Assembly (NCBI GenBank): GCA_019916065.1
Contig: CM034239.1
Span: 35,984,419 to 36,048,418 of the forward strand
DNA from: Vitellaria paradoxa
Taxonomy: Eukaryota > Streptophyta > Magnoliopsida > Ericales > Sapotaceae
Direction of reading: 5' to 3'
DNA length: 64,000 nucleotides
A program made the position numbers and the translations under genes. Shown piece by piece: positions 36,336-48,247 of the stretch. The notes under the pieces were generated by a model. It was given only the letters and a program-made list of their open reading frames with translations. It was not told where the DNA came from and ran no database searches. Numbering within the stretch: position 1 is the first letter of the stretch; every line of letters begins with the position of its first letter.

Positions 36336-36617
36336 TAACATTTGCAAATTGGCCGTTGTGATTATTATAATATAACATTTATACAGTAAATAAATTATTA
36401 AGACTTCTATTGCAGCGAGGGATACAGGACTGCCACTAGAAACCATGGCACGTGGTTTAAAGTACATTTTTTTTTTGTCGTGCTTTTAACGTTAGGAAGC
36501 GAGTTAAATTAAAAATTTATAATTCACGTGCATTAAAATAAGTGATGAATAATTTTTAAAAATTTTTAATATTTTTCAGGTATTTACTATAAGGTAAATG
36601 AGCCTTTTATCTAATAA

Positions 36618-37002
36618 GGTCTCGTTTGGAATAAGAGAAAATAAGATAAATTAAGATAAAATATGATTTTGGGTTAATTTTTGTCGCTTTTTTTTTCTGA
36701 AAAGTAGTAAACCGTGTGAACGGATTTGGATGGAACGGTTTTCTAAATCCGTTCCCACGAATTCAAAAAAATTCATAAAAAATAAAAACAATGGTACTCG
36801 TTTGAAAGTTTTTCACACGAAAAATATGATTGTATAAAAAATTTACATATTCAGTTAACTTACTTTTAAATTTTTTTTGTTTTTGTAGCAAAATATTGAA
36901 ATTTTTTGAAATTAATAATAGTAGAAAAATTAGAAATAGAATAATTGTTGGAGATTTATAAAATTTTTTTTATTTTTTATTTTTTTTATGCCAAACCGAC
37001 CC
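36618..37002. mobile_element. Tourist-like MITE (385 bp)
   Basis: Left GGTCTCGTTTGG, right (reverse complement) GGGTCGGTTTGG; TAA at 36615-36617 and 37003-37005. Internal 10-bp hairpin GAACGGATTT/AAATCCGTTC at 36718-36727 and 36745-36754. Non-coding. Confidence 0.77.
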
Positions 37003-37019
37003 TAAACAATGCCGTACAA

Positions 37020-37375
37020 ATGAGGGAGAGTGCTGCTATAAATGACAGCTCTGTCATGATGCAATTTTTTTTTTTTTGTTTGAAACTGCTCCGTCCCGAT
37101 TGTGGCACCCCAACCTAAGCATTGAAGTGAAGCAAACGTCGTCGTTTCTGGTCAGTATGAGACGAAAATCCACCATTGACTCTTTATACGTGGGAGATAG
37201 AATACTCATTGCCGGTAGTTATGCAATCGACCGTTCAATCATATCGCAAAAACATTCCAGTGTTCAATCATACCGTACAAACATTTTACTAGCGCTCCGC
37301 CCTCCTTACCAACTGGTCCAACGCCAAATAAATAAGACGCCGCATTTCGGTAACACCAGTCTTTTATAAAAATGT
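37020..37375 (+). other. GC-richer island with a 97-codon frame, unrecognised
   Basis: Open frame 37076-37369, no family recognised. It contains two 'gttcaatcat' half-repeats and AAACGTCGTCGTTT at about 37133-37146. It stands out in base composition from AT-rich flanks. It could be a gene fragment, a promoter remnant or transposon cargo. Confidence 0.35.
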
Positions 37376-38009
37376 ATTGTTGTTGGTGAGTATAATAGAT
37401 GCAATTATCTGAATTTATTCTAATTTATATTTCTTTATTATCTTAATTCAGTAATTTTACCTAGTCAAATTAGAATTTCATGAATTGAAACTTAACACTT
37501 TAAAGGGAGTATATTTAGATTTCACAAATAATCTCTTGCTATCCACTTTACCTTTTTTCATTGATTAAAATATTAAAACTATCAATTTTTTAGCTAATTA
37601 TTTATATGTATAATTTAAAATAACATAATTGTTCTTATTTGCACGATAGAAAAAAATATTTTGAAAGACTAAAATAAAATTTATCTATGTTTATATTTTA
37701 AAAAAATCATATAAAAATAGATTTTATTTATTTTATTCCATAATTTAATCAAATAAAAAATTAATTTCTTTCACGCCTTTTGCTTATAAATTTATGTCAT
37801 TTTAACTTTTGTCATTATTCTCAAATAATTTAGTAATGAGTAGTACTGCTAAAATCAAGGCTAACATAAAAATTTAATGAATAGTTGAATAGAATACTAA
37901 TTACTAAATGTTCACTTGACAAATTTGTCAATTTTTAATTTTTAGTTTTTATTTTCATTGTAATAAAAAAATAAAAACTTAAAAATACGTTTAGTAGCAA
38001 TAATTGATA
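37376..38009. other. AT-rich gene-free stretch
   Basis: Nothing recognised; the right part may be the AT-rich arm of an element around the G-rich island that follows. Confidence 0.4.
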
Positions 38010-38405
38010 GTTATAGTATGGGAAGAGTGGTTAGGGGTGATGGGTGGCAGCGAGCGATAGCGGCTAAAGATTAGTGGTGATTGATTAACTATGGTTAAAT
38101 GTGGGCGACAATCAACAGCAATTGTCGGTGGTGATAGTCAGAGATGAGCGGTAGCCAACAGTAGAGGTGGTGGTTGGAGGTTGGTGATGGGTCGTAGTGG
38201 TCAAAGGTGGAAGTGGTAATAGTGGTGGTGGAGGTGGCGAATGACGGTTGGCGGTAGTTGAAAATAAATGAGGGACCACCGTTGTTGGTAGTGACTAGAG
38301 ATGGGTAGGGGCTGCAATGCTGGCAATAGTCGCTAGTGGCTGGCTGTGGCTGACAATCGGCAGACGGTGGTATTTGATGATAGTTGCGATTGGTATTGGT
38401 TGTGG
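38010..38405. repeat. G/T-rich degenerate GGTGGT-type island
   Basis: About 400 bp of degenerate 'ggtggtggt', 'gcggtag' and 'gatggg' phrases on the plus strand, flanked by AT-rich stretches that look weakly inverted ('tttttaatttttagttttt' left, 'aaaaactaaaaaactaaaaaa' right). Likely the middle of a non-autonomous transposon. The 112-codon frame on the minus strand is a product of the repeat. Confidence 0.6.
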
Positions 38406-38589
38406 AAAAAAATAGAAACTGAAGAAAATACATTTTTTATATTTTCATAATTTTTGAAAACATTTTTTATTTTTTTAAAAACTAAAAAACTAAAAAATAA
38501 ATTTAACGAATGAGTTTTCATGTTCAATTTTGAAAAAAAAAAAAGGAATGCATGTTAAGAAGATAATAATACGATTAGGTAGATTTGTG

Positions 38590-39095
38590 AAGGATAATAC
38601 CAAGAAACGTGGCGTGTATCTGACCGAGGCACGTGGCACGCATCCAAGGGGAAACAATGTAGTGGTTGGAAAAACGGTTGCCTTTTTCGTCGCATTTACG
38701 AAGGGTCAGAAAGATGAGCCTAAACTCACTGCTGATTACGGCCCCAGTCATATCTGCGCCGACTATGTAGCGCAATTTAAGTTGTTGTTGTATTATTACT
38801 CATGATTATTAAGTATGGCCAACATATGTGAAGGAAGTTATAAATACTAGAAACACAAAGATAGGAAGCAAGGAAATATTGTTTAGGAAAACATCCACTA
38901 AATAAATCATTCCCTTCGTTCACACTTGCCAAAGACAAAATCACCCAACCTAGTCTAATTAATACCCAATTTCTCATAAAGATTTGATTAGGGACTTGCC
39001 CTCGCCCAAGTAGTCCGACCATAAATAATCAGTCAAATAGTGAGATCGGCCACGTCAGTACAGAGTCAACTGAGTTTTTAGACACTCCAATTTGC
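38590..39095 (+). mobile_element. LTR-like dispersed element, copy 2
   Basis: Direct-strand counterpart of 30120-30640. Has 'acgtggcacgcatccaagg', 'tactcatgattatt', TATAAATACTAGAAACAC at about 38840 and 'gatcggccacgtcag'. It ends near 'gacactcca'. No internal coding region adjoins it, as expected of a solo LTR. Confidence 0.65.
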
Positions 39096-40340
39096 ACTCT
39101 ACTAATTACCTCTTACATTTCCCTTTGCAATTCTTTTACTTAGGTAGTGTTTGAATGGCCAAATAAATAAAAGATTTATGTAAAAATAACATATGACAAA
39201 ATTTAATTGAAAGAAATAAAAAAAAATTAGTAAAAATTTGAGTTGCTTTACCTTTTTTTTTTTGGGCGTGTAAACCTTTCCCTATTCCATCATTTACTAT
39301 TCCATCATTTCACGAGACGACAACCTTAGTTGCTTAATTACTACCTAATCATATGATAATTAAATATGTGGCCAACAAGAAGTCAATGATTCAAATAACA
39401 AACATTATGTATATACTACAATTAATGCTGGCTGTAAAGTACAAGAATAGTTAAATGAAATATGCAGTAATTATCTTTTAAGAAAGAAAATTGAATAAAA
39501 AATTTAACATGAGAATCAAGGGCAAATTCAAAAATTTTTATTTTATAAAAGTACAACCAAGACAAAATCATAATGTTATAAATATTTTTATCTTATAATA
39601 GAAATTATTTTTTTAAAATACATACAAAAAAATAGTTTATTATTTTTTTTTTAAATTTTTTACCAAGCAGGTAGGCAGAATGTCAAAATATTGGCGATTA
39701 CTTATGTTAAGCAGTTCAATCAACACTCTTAATGAGTCTAAGTTACTCGCATAGAAGAGATTGAGTAAAATAACACCATATCTTCTACCTCCTTACTTGA
39801 ACACCTGAAAAAGTACTATCGGTCGGGGTGGGTGTAACCGATTTAAGTTGTACTAATTGGAAAAGGAAAGAGTTTTAAAAAGCGAAGAAATAGAATTTTA
39901 ATAAGATAACAGTGTTTAATCTTTTTTTTTTCTTGTGTCGTTTGATATTTAAAAAGTAAAGAGATAGAGTTTTAATTAGATAACAGTGTTTAATTTTTTT
40001 TTTCTTGTGTCGTTTGATATTTATTATATTTTTAATATATTAAGATAAAAATATGTACTTAAAATTTTATGTTCTTTAATCTTTTGCTTTTATATTTTTA
40101 ATTTTTTTCTCTTCTCTTCTCTTTTATTTTCTCTCACCAGATTCCCACTTTAATTAAACACACCTTTAATAAATGTTCCCCCCTCCAAACACCAGCTAGC
40201 ACCAGCAATCTTCTAATTAATTAAAAAAATAATATTTTAATTAAATATGAAGCCAACTTAGGAACTACTTCAAGTTAAAATTAAAATGAATTAATGGAGA
40301 AATTTTGAGAAAATATAAATTAATTATAACTTAAAAATTA
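39096..40340. other. AT-rich gene-free stretch
   Basis: A ~70-bp direct duplication ('tttaat-agataacagtgtttaatc' and 'cttgtgtcgtttgatattt') at about 39897-40025. Nothing else. Confidence 0.5.
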
Positions 40341-40343
40341 TAA

Positions 40344-41603
40344 AACTATGTTTAATACGTGGGAATGAAATGACATATAATAAAATTCATTTTCACTTTA
40401 ATTTATTCTCGTATTTGATATCAAAATAATTCAGTTAAAATGCTATTATACATAAATAACCATTCATGTGTGAAATGACATATAATAGAATTCATTTCCA
40501 CTTTAATTTATTCTCATATTTGATATCAAAAAAATTCAGTTAAAATGTTATTACACAGAAATAACCATTCCCACATGAAATGGAAAAAGATATTCTACAA
40601 TTTAAGTAATAAAATAAGTATTCCATTGCAATCAAAATTTGATTCAAAAATTAAAAAAATAAAAATAAAAAACAAACAACTACTTTCTAATAAAAAATCT
40701 CTCTCAATTACTTATTTGGGTTATAAAATAACAATTTTATCATTTAACCTTATTTTTGAATTAGATCCAAACTTGGGTTATAAAATCACTATTTTACCCC
40801 TACATCTTTTTTTTTTTTTTCAAATTCATATATTAGGCTTCTGAAAGGTTAATAAAAATATTCGTTTATATTACTTAATAACTAAGCAAATTTTGTTTCA
40901 ATCCAAACTCAAGTGGTAAAATGACCATTTTATTCCTGAATTCGTTTTTTTGCTCAAATTTGTATTTTGAGCTTCCCAAAAAGTTAAAAAATATTTATCA
41001 ATATATTTTTTAACAACTAAATAAAATTTGATCTCAATTTGAACTTAAATTATAAAATGATGATTTTATCATTTGACCATTTTTTGTCCAAATTTATATT
41101 TTAAGTTGCCCAAAAGGCAAAAAAAATATCCTTGAGATATTTTTTAATAGTAAAACAAATTTCAGTTCAATCTAAATTTAGACTATTTAATTACTATTTT
41201 ACCCTTGGCCCTTTTTAGGCTAAATTAAAATTAGATTAAAAAATATTTAATAACATATTTCTTAATAGTTAAGAATAATTGGGTCCAACTTGAACTTAAA
41301 TTATAAAATAACCGTTTTACCTCTAGATCATTTTTTTTACTCAAATTCGTGACCAATTATTTTTAGAATTTTTAAAAATTAATGTTATTAATTTTTATTA
41401 TATTTCATTTTATTTCATTATATTTAAAATATATAATCAAATGATAAAATTTTAAATATTTATTCTATTTTTGTTATTTTCATGTTGGTAACCAAACAAA
41501 TGAATAAAATAAACATTCTCTATTCTATTTTTACTTGCATGTATTCCATTCTCACATTTTATTCCATTCCATTCCATTTTATTTTCATATCTCAAATATA
41601 ACC
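40344..41603. mobile_element. Tourist-like element carrying its own satellite (1260 bp)
   Basis: Ends AACTATGTTTAATACGTGGG and (reverse complement) GGTTATATTTGAGATATG, with subterminal 'gaatgaaatg', flanked by TAA at 40341-40343 and 41604-41606. Inside: a ~106-bp direct duplication (about 40370 and 40476), then about five diverged ~135-bp units (landmark 'taaaat-acnattttac' near 40780, 40917, 41053, 41189 and 41303). Non-coding. Confidence 0.72.
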
Positions 41604-41693
41604 TAAATTCCAATGTGTCAATCTTTTTATTTATCCTAACATTAAAGATAAAATTAGTTTTCAGATAGAGAATTAGATAGGATATTATTAATG

Positions 41694-41724
<31 letters not shown>

Positions 41725-42590
41725 GTATGTATGACACAAGAATATCATATTGAGATTTTAAAAGAAAAAATTAGGGAGGAAATTATTTGAAAACAATTAC
41801 ACCTGTTAAATCAGAGCATTAAATTGAAAATTATTATTAAAATAGAGTTAGATTAAAGAGGTGTTTAAATTCCCATATAATACTAAAAAAAAAGTTCATC
41901 TATTACGGATTTTACTCAGTTAAATTTTGTCACGCATCACTCCTATACCACTTTTGATTTTTTTTTTAACAAACCAAACACAGATTCAGGGGACAACCGG
42001 TGCACAAGTGCATAACTATATAGTCAGGTATAATTTTTTACCGTTAAATTTTTAGAGATAGATCCCACCGTCTCTATTTTGAAATCAAAATTAAATAAAA
42101 AATTTGTACTTGCTTTCAATATCACTTCAAAAATACTTTTGAAAATAAAAAATAAAAAATCTTAGCTGATTTTGCCTAATAAGTATCTATACAATATTTA
42201 ATAAATGTGTAAAACTTTAATATTTATTATAAATATTATCCCACTTTAAAAAAATATTAATTTAATAACTTTTATAAAAAAAATTAAAAAATATGAAAAG
42301 AGTCAACCTAACATTTATGTATTTTATACCTTTAAATATTTATAAATTAATGTAAAATTTTTTATGCGTACTATAAACTAAAGTTACAGTTTTTATTTTT
42401 TATTTCATTTTATTTTATTTTTTTAGCATAAAGCTTTAACTAACATTTATAGTGGTGATCAGTGGAAGACAGTATGAGCGGGTTGGATTGACAGTGAACC
42501 TAATATTTTCATTTCAAATTTGAATTTATATTAATCCTCAAAAACCAAACTTAAAATCAATTAATTTCTAAATTAATATTTTACACTCCT
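41604..42590. other. AT-rich gene-free stretch with TA/GTAT microsatellite
   Basis: (TA)n then (TGTA)n at about 41694-41732. No gene. Confidence 0.6.
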
Positions 42591-42593
42591 TTT

Positions 42594-43018
42594 GGTATGA
42601 TAGATTTAATGAACTTTGATGAAATCAAATAAGAATTCTCAACCGTTTTTATATTTAGAATTAAAATAAAATTTTATGAGTTAGGTTCGATTTTATTTCA
42701 TAATTTAATTTTAAAATTTTTATATCATTTAAAATTCAATCCAAAATAATAAAATTAGATAAGAATTTATTTTTTTAAGCAACCTAAATAAGTAGATAAA
42801 TTTATTTTCATACATCATATTTACTTTTTTTTTTATTTCTTATTCACATAGTCAAATTCAGCATTTATCTTAAATTAAATCAATTTGATTGTTAAATTCA
42901 AAATATGTTCCAAACACAAAATTTAATTAACAAATCAAGTCAAGTCAAATCAAATTAAATCAATTCTTTATCTTAAAATCAAATCAACTTAAAAAAAAAA
43001 TTGTTTCCAAACGAAGCG
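42594..43018. mobile_element. Degenerate Tourist-like MITE (425 bp)
   Basis: Left CACTCCTTTTGG, right (reverse complement) CGCTTCGTTTGG; TTA at 42591-42593 and 43019-43021. Interior 'agatttaatgaactttgatg' resembles the complement of 46460-46510, suggesting a second family member there. Confidence 0.6.
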
Positions 43019-43021
43019 TTA

Positions 43022-43970
43022 GTATTTACCCCCTATTGTTTTTCACAATTACTAAACTTAACCAAATAAAGTTCAATATTCAATTAATAACCTAACAAAA
43101 TATTTATTATTTCACGTTTATGTGTTTTACACATAATTAGATTGTATATTTTTAATTTTATGATATGTGAATAATAAAATTAATACTTTAATATCTTTAA
43201 ATTGGGTTTCAGTTGTAGCATATCAGACCTAAAATTTGTTTTAATCACAACTCCAATTAACCTAAAAACAAACCTAAACTCTAAAATATATGAGCAAATT
43301 TGACGTGCACATCTTTATTTTGTTTAAGAGTTTAGGAGATATAGAAAAATAAAATAAAATAAAATAAAATAAAATCTTAGTAAGGACAGAATAGAAAATA
43401 ATAAAAATAATATGATAATTTTTTTTCATACGTCTGAGAATTTAGAAGAGGAAAAATAATAATTTTTTCTCTCTTTATTTGTGAATTGAGAAAGAATTAG
43501 AAGAAACAAAAAGAAAACAAATATTATTATTTTATTATTATATCCGTAAGACATATATGAAATTTTTTCTCGTTCTTTATTGAAGCGTAAATATGATATT
43601 TTAAAAAAATTTATTGATGAACTTTTCTCTAATATTCATTCCTTTTCAACTTTTGGTGGATAGAAATGAAAATTTATTTTACCTCTGTTTTCTTTCCTTT
43701 TCTTTTTCTTTTTTTTTTAATTTTCCCTCCTCTCTCATAATAAAACTCACAATAAAAAATTGTTTACTATATTTTTTGATTTTTATATTTATTTAATTGC
43801 ACCTAAACGGGCTGTTAGTTCAAACGGAGAGTAAGTTTGACTTATGGATATGGTACATAGAAATTTCAGTCACGAGAAAAGAATATATATACACATATAT
43901 ATATAAGGAATTAATTAGGAAGGCTTATTAAATTATTTGATCTAAATTTTAATTTCAGAAAGTCAACATC
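43022..43970. other. AT-rich spacer before tRNA-Phe
   Basis: (AAAAT)n run at about 43344-43374 and TA-rich sequence at 43885-43910. No protein gene. Confidence 0.55.
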
Positions 43971-43975
43971 GCGGG

Positions 43976-44018
<43 letters not shown>

Positions 44019-44043
44019 GCGTGTTCGATCCACGCTCACCGCA
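43971..44043 (+). tRNA. tRNA-Phe: tRNA-Phe (anticodon GAA)
   Basis: A complete 73-nt cloverleaf: acceptor GCGGGGA pairs with TCACCGC before the discriminator A; D arm GCTC-AGTTGGGA-GAGC; anticodon stem TCAGA/TCTGA with loop CTGAAGA (GAA at 44004-44006); T arm with GTTCGATC. No intron and no encoded CCA, so it is a nuclear gene. A CAA at 43964-43966 and TATA-like repeats further upstream match plant Pol III tRNA promoters. Confidence 0.97.
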
Positions 44044-44048
44044 AAAGG

Positions 44049-44052
44049 TTTT
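44049..44052 (+). terminator. Pol III terminator of tRNA-Phe
   Basis: A run of four T residues starts six bases after the tRNA 3' end, the usual Pol III stop. Confidence 0.75.
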
Positions 44053-47000
44053 GAATTCGATGAATGCTCTTCTGAGTTTCAACTCTGATAATTGATTTTT
44101 ATCATGTCATGTTATTATTTTGACTAAATTTATTTATTTCTTTTACTAAATTTATTTATTTTTTTACTAAATTTATTTATTTTGTTTTTCAAATTTCTGA
44201 ATCTAATATCGAAGAGCAGATATGCTTTAAATTTAGATTTAAATACTTCTTTTTTTTTTAATTTTTGTGTGTGTTTTGTGAACTTATTTTTTCTCTTCCT
44301 TTGGTATCATTTAGAGAAGTTCCACCCCCCCTCTTTTATAGCTTTTTTCATCTAAATTTATTTTTTTTTTAGCTTTTAGTAGCTTTTAAGAGTGTTCACA
44401 TTAATTAAAAAAATTATAAAAAATTTTTTAAAATAGGACTCACGGGTGAAAACAAATTAATTTTTTCTGATTCTACACAGCGGGTGTCATATTTGAAAGG
44501 TTTTTTATTTTATTTTATTTTCTATAATTATATTTTTTATGAATGTAAATAATATGTCTAAAAAAAATAAAAAGAACAATAAAATTAAATTTTAATGAAA
44601 AAGACTGGCTTGTTTAATGATTGTCAAACGGAATGACAAGGAGGTTGCAACGAAGCAAAGTTAAGAATGAACTAAATTAAGCTACATTGAGATTCAACAA
44701 GTTGTTCACATGAAATCAGTGTCATGTTTTTGCTTGGTCAGTTGTTGACTTTGTAGCATTTGCTTATTACATTCCCTTTACTTTTAATTTATTGAATCGT
44801 TTCTTATGGTACTAAATATGAATTTGGCACGTGGCCAAAACTCGATCATATGACCAATGTTATAATTATGGAAGATTCCTTAGTATAAAACGTAGTTTTT
44901 GATAAAAAAAATATGCATCTGGGTGGAAAAGTATGACAATAACTAAGACATAATTATATAGTTAGAAAGTAATTGAAATGATCTGGTTCCCTTACCGTAG
45001 AAGACAGGATGGAAAAGACATCATCTCCAAAGCTGTCACATCTCCCCTTACCCTCCCAAGACCTACTTCATGAGCATTTAATACACTCGAAATCTCATTT
45101 GTTTACTAGAGAAAAAAAAATAGGTAATTAGGTTAACAAAAAATTATAATTAAATTAAATGATCCATTAATCACTATTTTTATACCTATAAATACTGAGG
45201 GCATATCATGCTCACTATTTTTTTACTTTCAAGTACCAATTTCAAAAGAGATTCATGTAGAGTAGTTTATATCTACACAATTTTAATTCAAATCAGCTTC
45301 ATTTGGAGTGGTCAATTGTTATCAGGATAAATACTAATTCAAGTCTAATTTATTTTTTTAATTTTGTACTACCATTGGCTAAATTTCATCTTATTTGAGG
45401 TTTAATACATGATAAATGTCATGTACTTCTTAAAAAATTGTGTTAGAATGATAACCTGCCATCTTTCTACCATAATTTCTTCTTTTTTCAAACAATTGTG
45501 CCAAAATGCGCTAATATTTTTTTGTTTTCAAACAATTGAGCAATATCATTTTGGTACTTTATTCAGATAAAAAATTTTAGTTATTTACCACCTTTTAATA
45601 TAAATATGGCCATTTACCATCCGCTTTAAACCCACACTATATTGTATTTTACAGTTATAAAAGAGCTGCATCAGCTCTTACAAAATCCCTTTCTTTACTA
45701 GTTTTGCTATGCCTCTCTTTCTGCCTACCATTTTTGAGTTCTTCAACCCCACACCACTTTTCTAATTTGACTCTCTCCAGCCTACTCTACCTTCCATTCT
45801 CCCCATTGCTTTTATATAATATACACATACATATTTCAAATAGAATACAAAAAATATTATAAAATATATTTTTTTAGTATTATTATTTTAATAATTAAAT
45901 TATTTTACTATTACATTCATTAATATATTGTATAAATTATATTGTTGTTAGGAATTTAAAACAAAAAGGATTAAAGAAATGATTATTTTATATTTAGAAT
46001 TTGTGTTTAGAGAAGGTGATATAGAGTTATCGGATAGAATCTCTGAAATAAAAAAAATTATTTTTTATTGTATTTTAAAACATTTATTAACACTCTGACT
46101 GAAAAAAATTCTTTTCTAGAATTGATTTAATTTTAAAATAAAGATTTTGATTTGGTAAATAAAATTTTATATTTGGAATATATTTTGAGTTTAAAATTTT
46201 AATTAATCCAATTTAAGAGAAATACAAAATTTGGCCATATTAATAAAAAAATAAAAAATATGGTAAATATGATATAGGAGGATAAATTTGTCCACTCAAT
46301 TAGATGATTTAAGAAAAAAAATAAATATCATCAAATTCTATTATTTTGAATTGAATTTTAAATTACATACAAATTCAAAATTTTTAATTAAAAATTTAAA
46401 TTATAAAATGTAATCAAATCTAATTTATAAAATTTTATTTTAATTCCAAACATTAGAATCGGTAGGAATTCTCATCAAATGAAATTAAATCCCATCAAAT
46501 CTACAATTCTAAATAAAGTGTAAGAAAAATTGATACCGACAACTATATATATATATATATAGATTTTAAAGAAAGAGACACTAGATTTCAACCCGGGGTG
46601 GAGGGTAGAGCTTTCGATTATATATATGTATATATATATATATATATAGATTTTAAAGAAAGGGACACTAGTTTTTATCAGGGATGAGGGAAAGACCAAT
46701 TCGATGTTACTTTCGTTAAACACCCTGTCAGGGGTGGCAAAAAAATTATGAAAAGGAGTAAAAAATATTGAAAAATTTTAAAAATTATTTACTTTTTATT
46801 TATTTTATTTCTGGTACAAATTACAAACTCACAACTTATATTAATTTATCTCATTTTATCCTACTTTTTGTCATTCTAAATACATCCGAAATTGATAATT
46901 CTTTTGGAAAGACATAGCTGTTGAAAATGGTCCTGTATTGGAATTAAGGAACCGAAACCAGCTCCAGAAAAAAAGAAGTCAGCCGATCAACACGCAATTT

Positions 47001-48058
47001 GATGGAAATTTCTGCCCAAGACTATTGAAAAGATAAAAGCCGTGTATTACAGGGTGCAAACCATGACGACTCTTTATCAACTGCCTTTTGAAAAAGGTCT
47101 CTCTCCCACCCCGGCCCCACAACCAACCGCGGAAGAAAGGAAAAAAAAGAACTTTATTTCCATGGGCATACATAATTCTTGACTAAGATTAAGGTTGGAA
47201 ACGAATTAAATTTTTTCGAGCAATTTGAGATTGGGTCAAAAAAAATTCGGCTCAAATCCGATTTGTTATTAAAATAAATTCGAATCAATTTCAATTTGCG
47301 ACTTATTCAAAATTAAACTCCAATCTAAAAAAATTCAACTTGAAAGTTAGTGATCTAATTTGATAAAATAATATATATTTTATAATATTTTTTAATAATA
47401 TTTTAGATTAGAATAATATTATTTTAATTTAATCAAATTATTTGCGAAACAATCTCAAGCTAAAATTCTTAAATATTTAGCCAAGCTTGAGTCTATAGAA
47501 CTAAACTCGAATTTAAATCCAATATAAATAACTCGAGCTAAGCACGAATGAGTTAAAACTTAACTTAACTCGGCTCGTTTAAGATGTAGAAATCACAAAT
47601 CTTTTAAATTTCAATTTGAAAGATGTAGAGCTTATCAACATACAAAGTTAGTTGTGGGCTCGAGTCTCATTGGGTGGGATAAAACCTTAGATTAGTATTA
47701 TTATTATAACATGTAACGTTGAATGACATCCCAAAAAAAAAAAAAAAAGAAGCCACAAGCCAAATGCAAGTAATACAAACCAAAACCAGATACACCTCAT
47801 CTTCTCCCAGGATGTTCACATTAATAAATGCTACCCTTAAGTACAATTCTAAGGCCAACAGACAATAATCACAAAAGACTACAGATCTTAATATCATATT
47901 GTATTCCGAATTCTAACTCCAGGGTACAGCTTTATCTTCTTTCAACTATTAAAACGCAGGGAAGACTCAACAAGTAGCTACCCAGACCATGACACCTCAC
48001 AAGCTTTGAAAAATTCTGTTTTGCAAACGAACTTGAACGATCGATCAAATTAGCCGGA
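44053..48058. other. Gene-free spacer between tRNA-Phe and RPL20
   Basis: AT-rich. Contains a possible inverted relative of the 42594 MITE at about 46100-46510 and a duplicated 'atatatagattttaaagaaa-ggacactag' at 46551 and 46647. A tRNA-like B-box phrase (GGGCTCGAGTCTC) lies at 47657-47669 with no clear A box. The last part (from about 47900) is probably RPL20 3' UTR. Confidence 0.5.
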
Positions 48059-48247
48059 TTAAAGAAGAGTGGAAAGGCCTTCCTTTTTGGGAGGTACCAC
48101 TTTCTTGTTCCCAGGAAAGGCATTGCGAGAGACGTCCACCAGGGCCTTGAAGCTGTACGGTTCGTGCATTGAGAGCTCCGACAGAACTTTCCGGTTAAGT
48201 TGGACATTCTCTTTTGTCAATCCATGCATAAAGTTACCATAATTAAC
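48059..48247 (-). CDS. RPL20: RPL20 exon 2 (terminal)
   Basis: 62 codons plus [23 protein letters not shown]...[19 protein letters not shown]...KKEGLSTLL. Acceptor ACGCCAG. It completes the C-terminal half of the bL20 fold. Confidence 0.93.
   Translation of the reverse strand, partial: VNYGNFMHGLTKENVQLNRKVLSELSMHEPYSFKALVDVSRNAFPGNKKVVPPKKEGLSTLL

Noticed and set aside
38095..38433. 112-aa minus-strand ORF, His/Pro/Thr/Ser-rich
   Set aside because: Direct translation of the GGTGGT-type island; no start context or family.
47657..47669. B-box-like GGGCTCGAGTCTC, possible second SINE
   Set aside because: No convincing A box at the right spacing and no target duplication.
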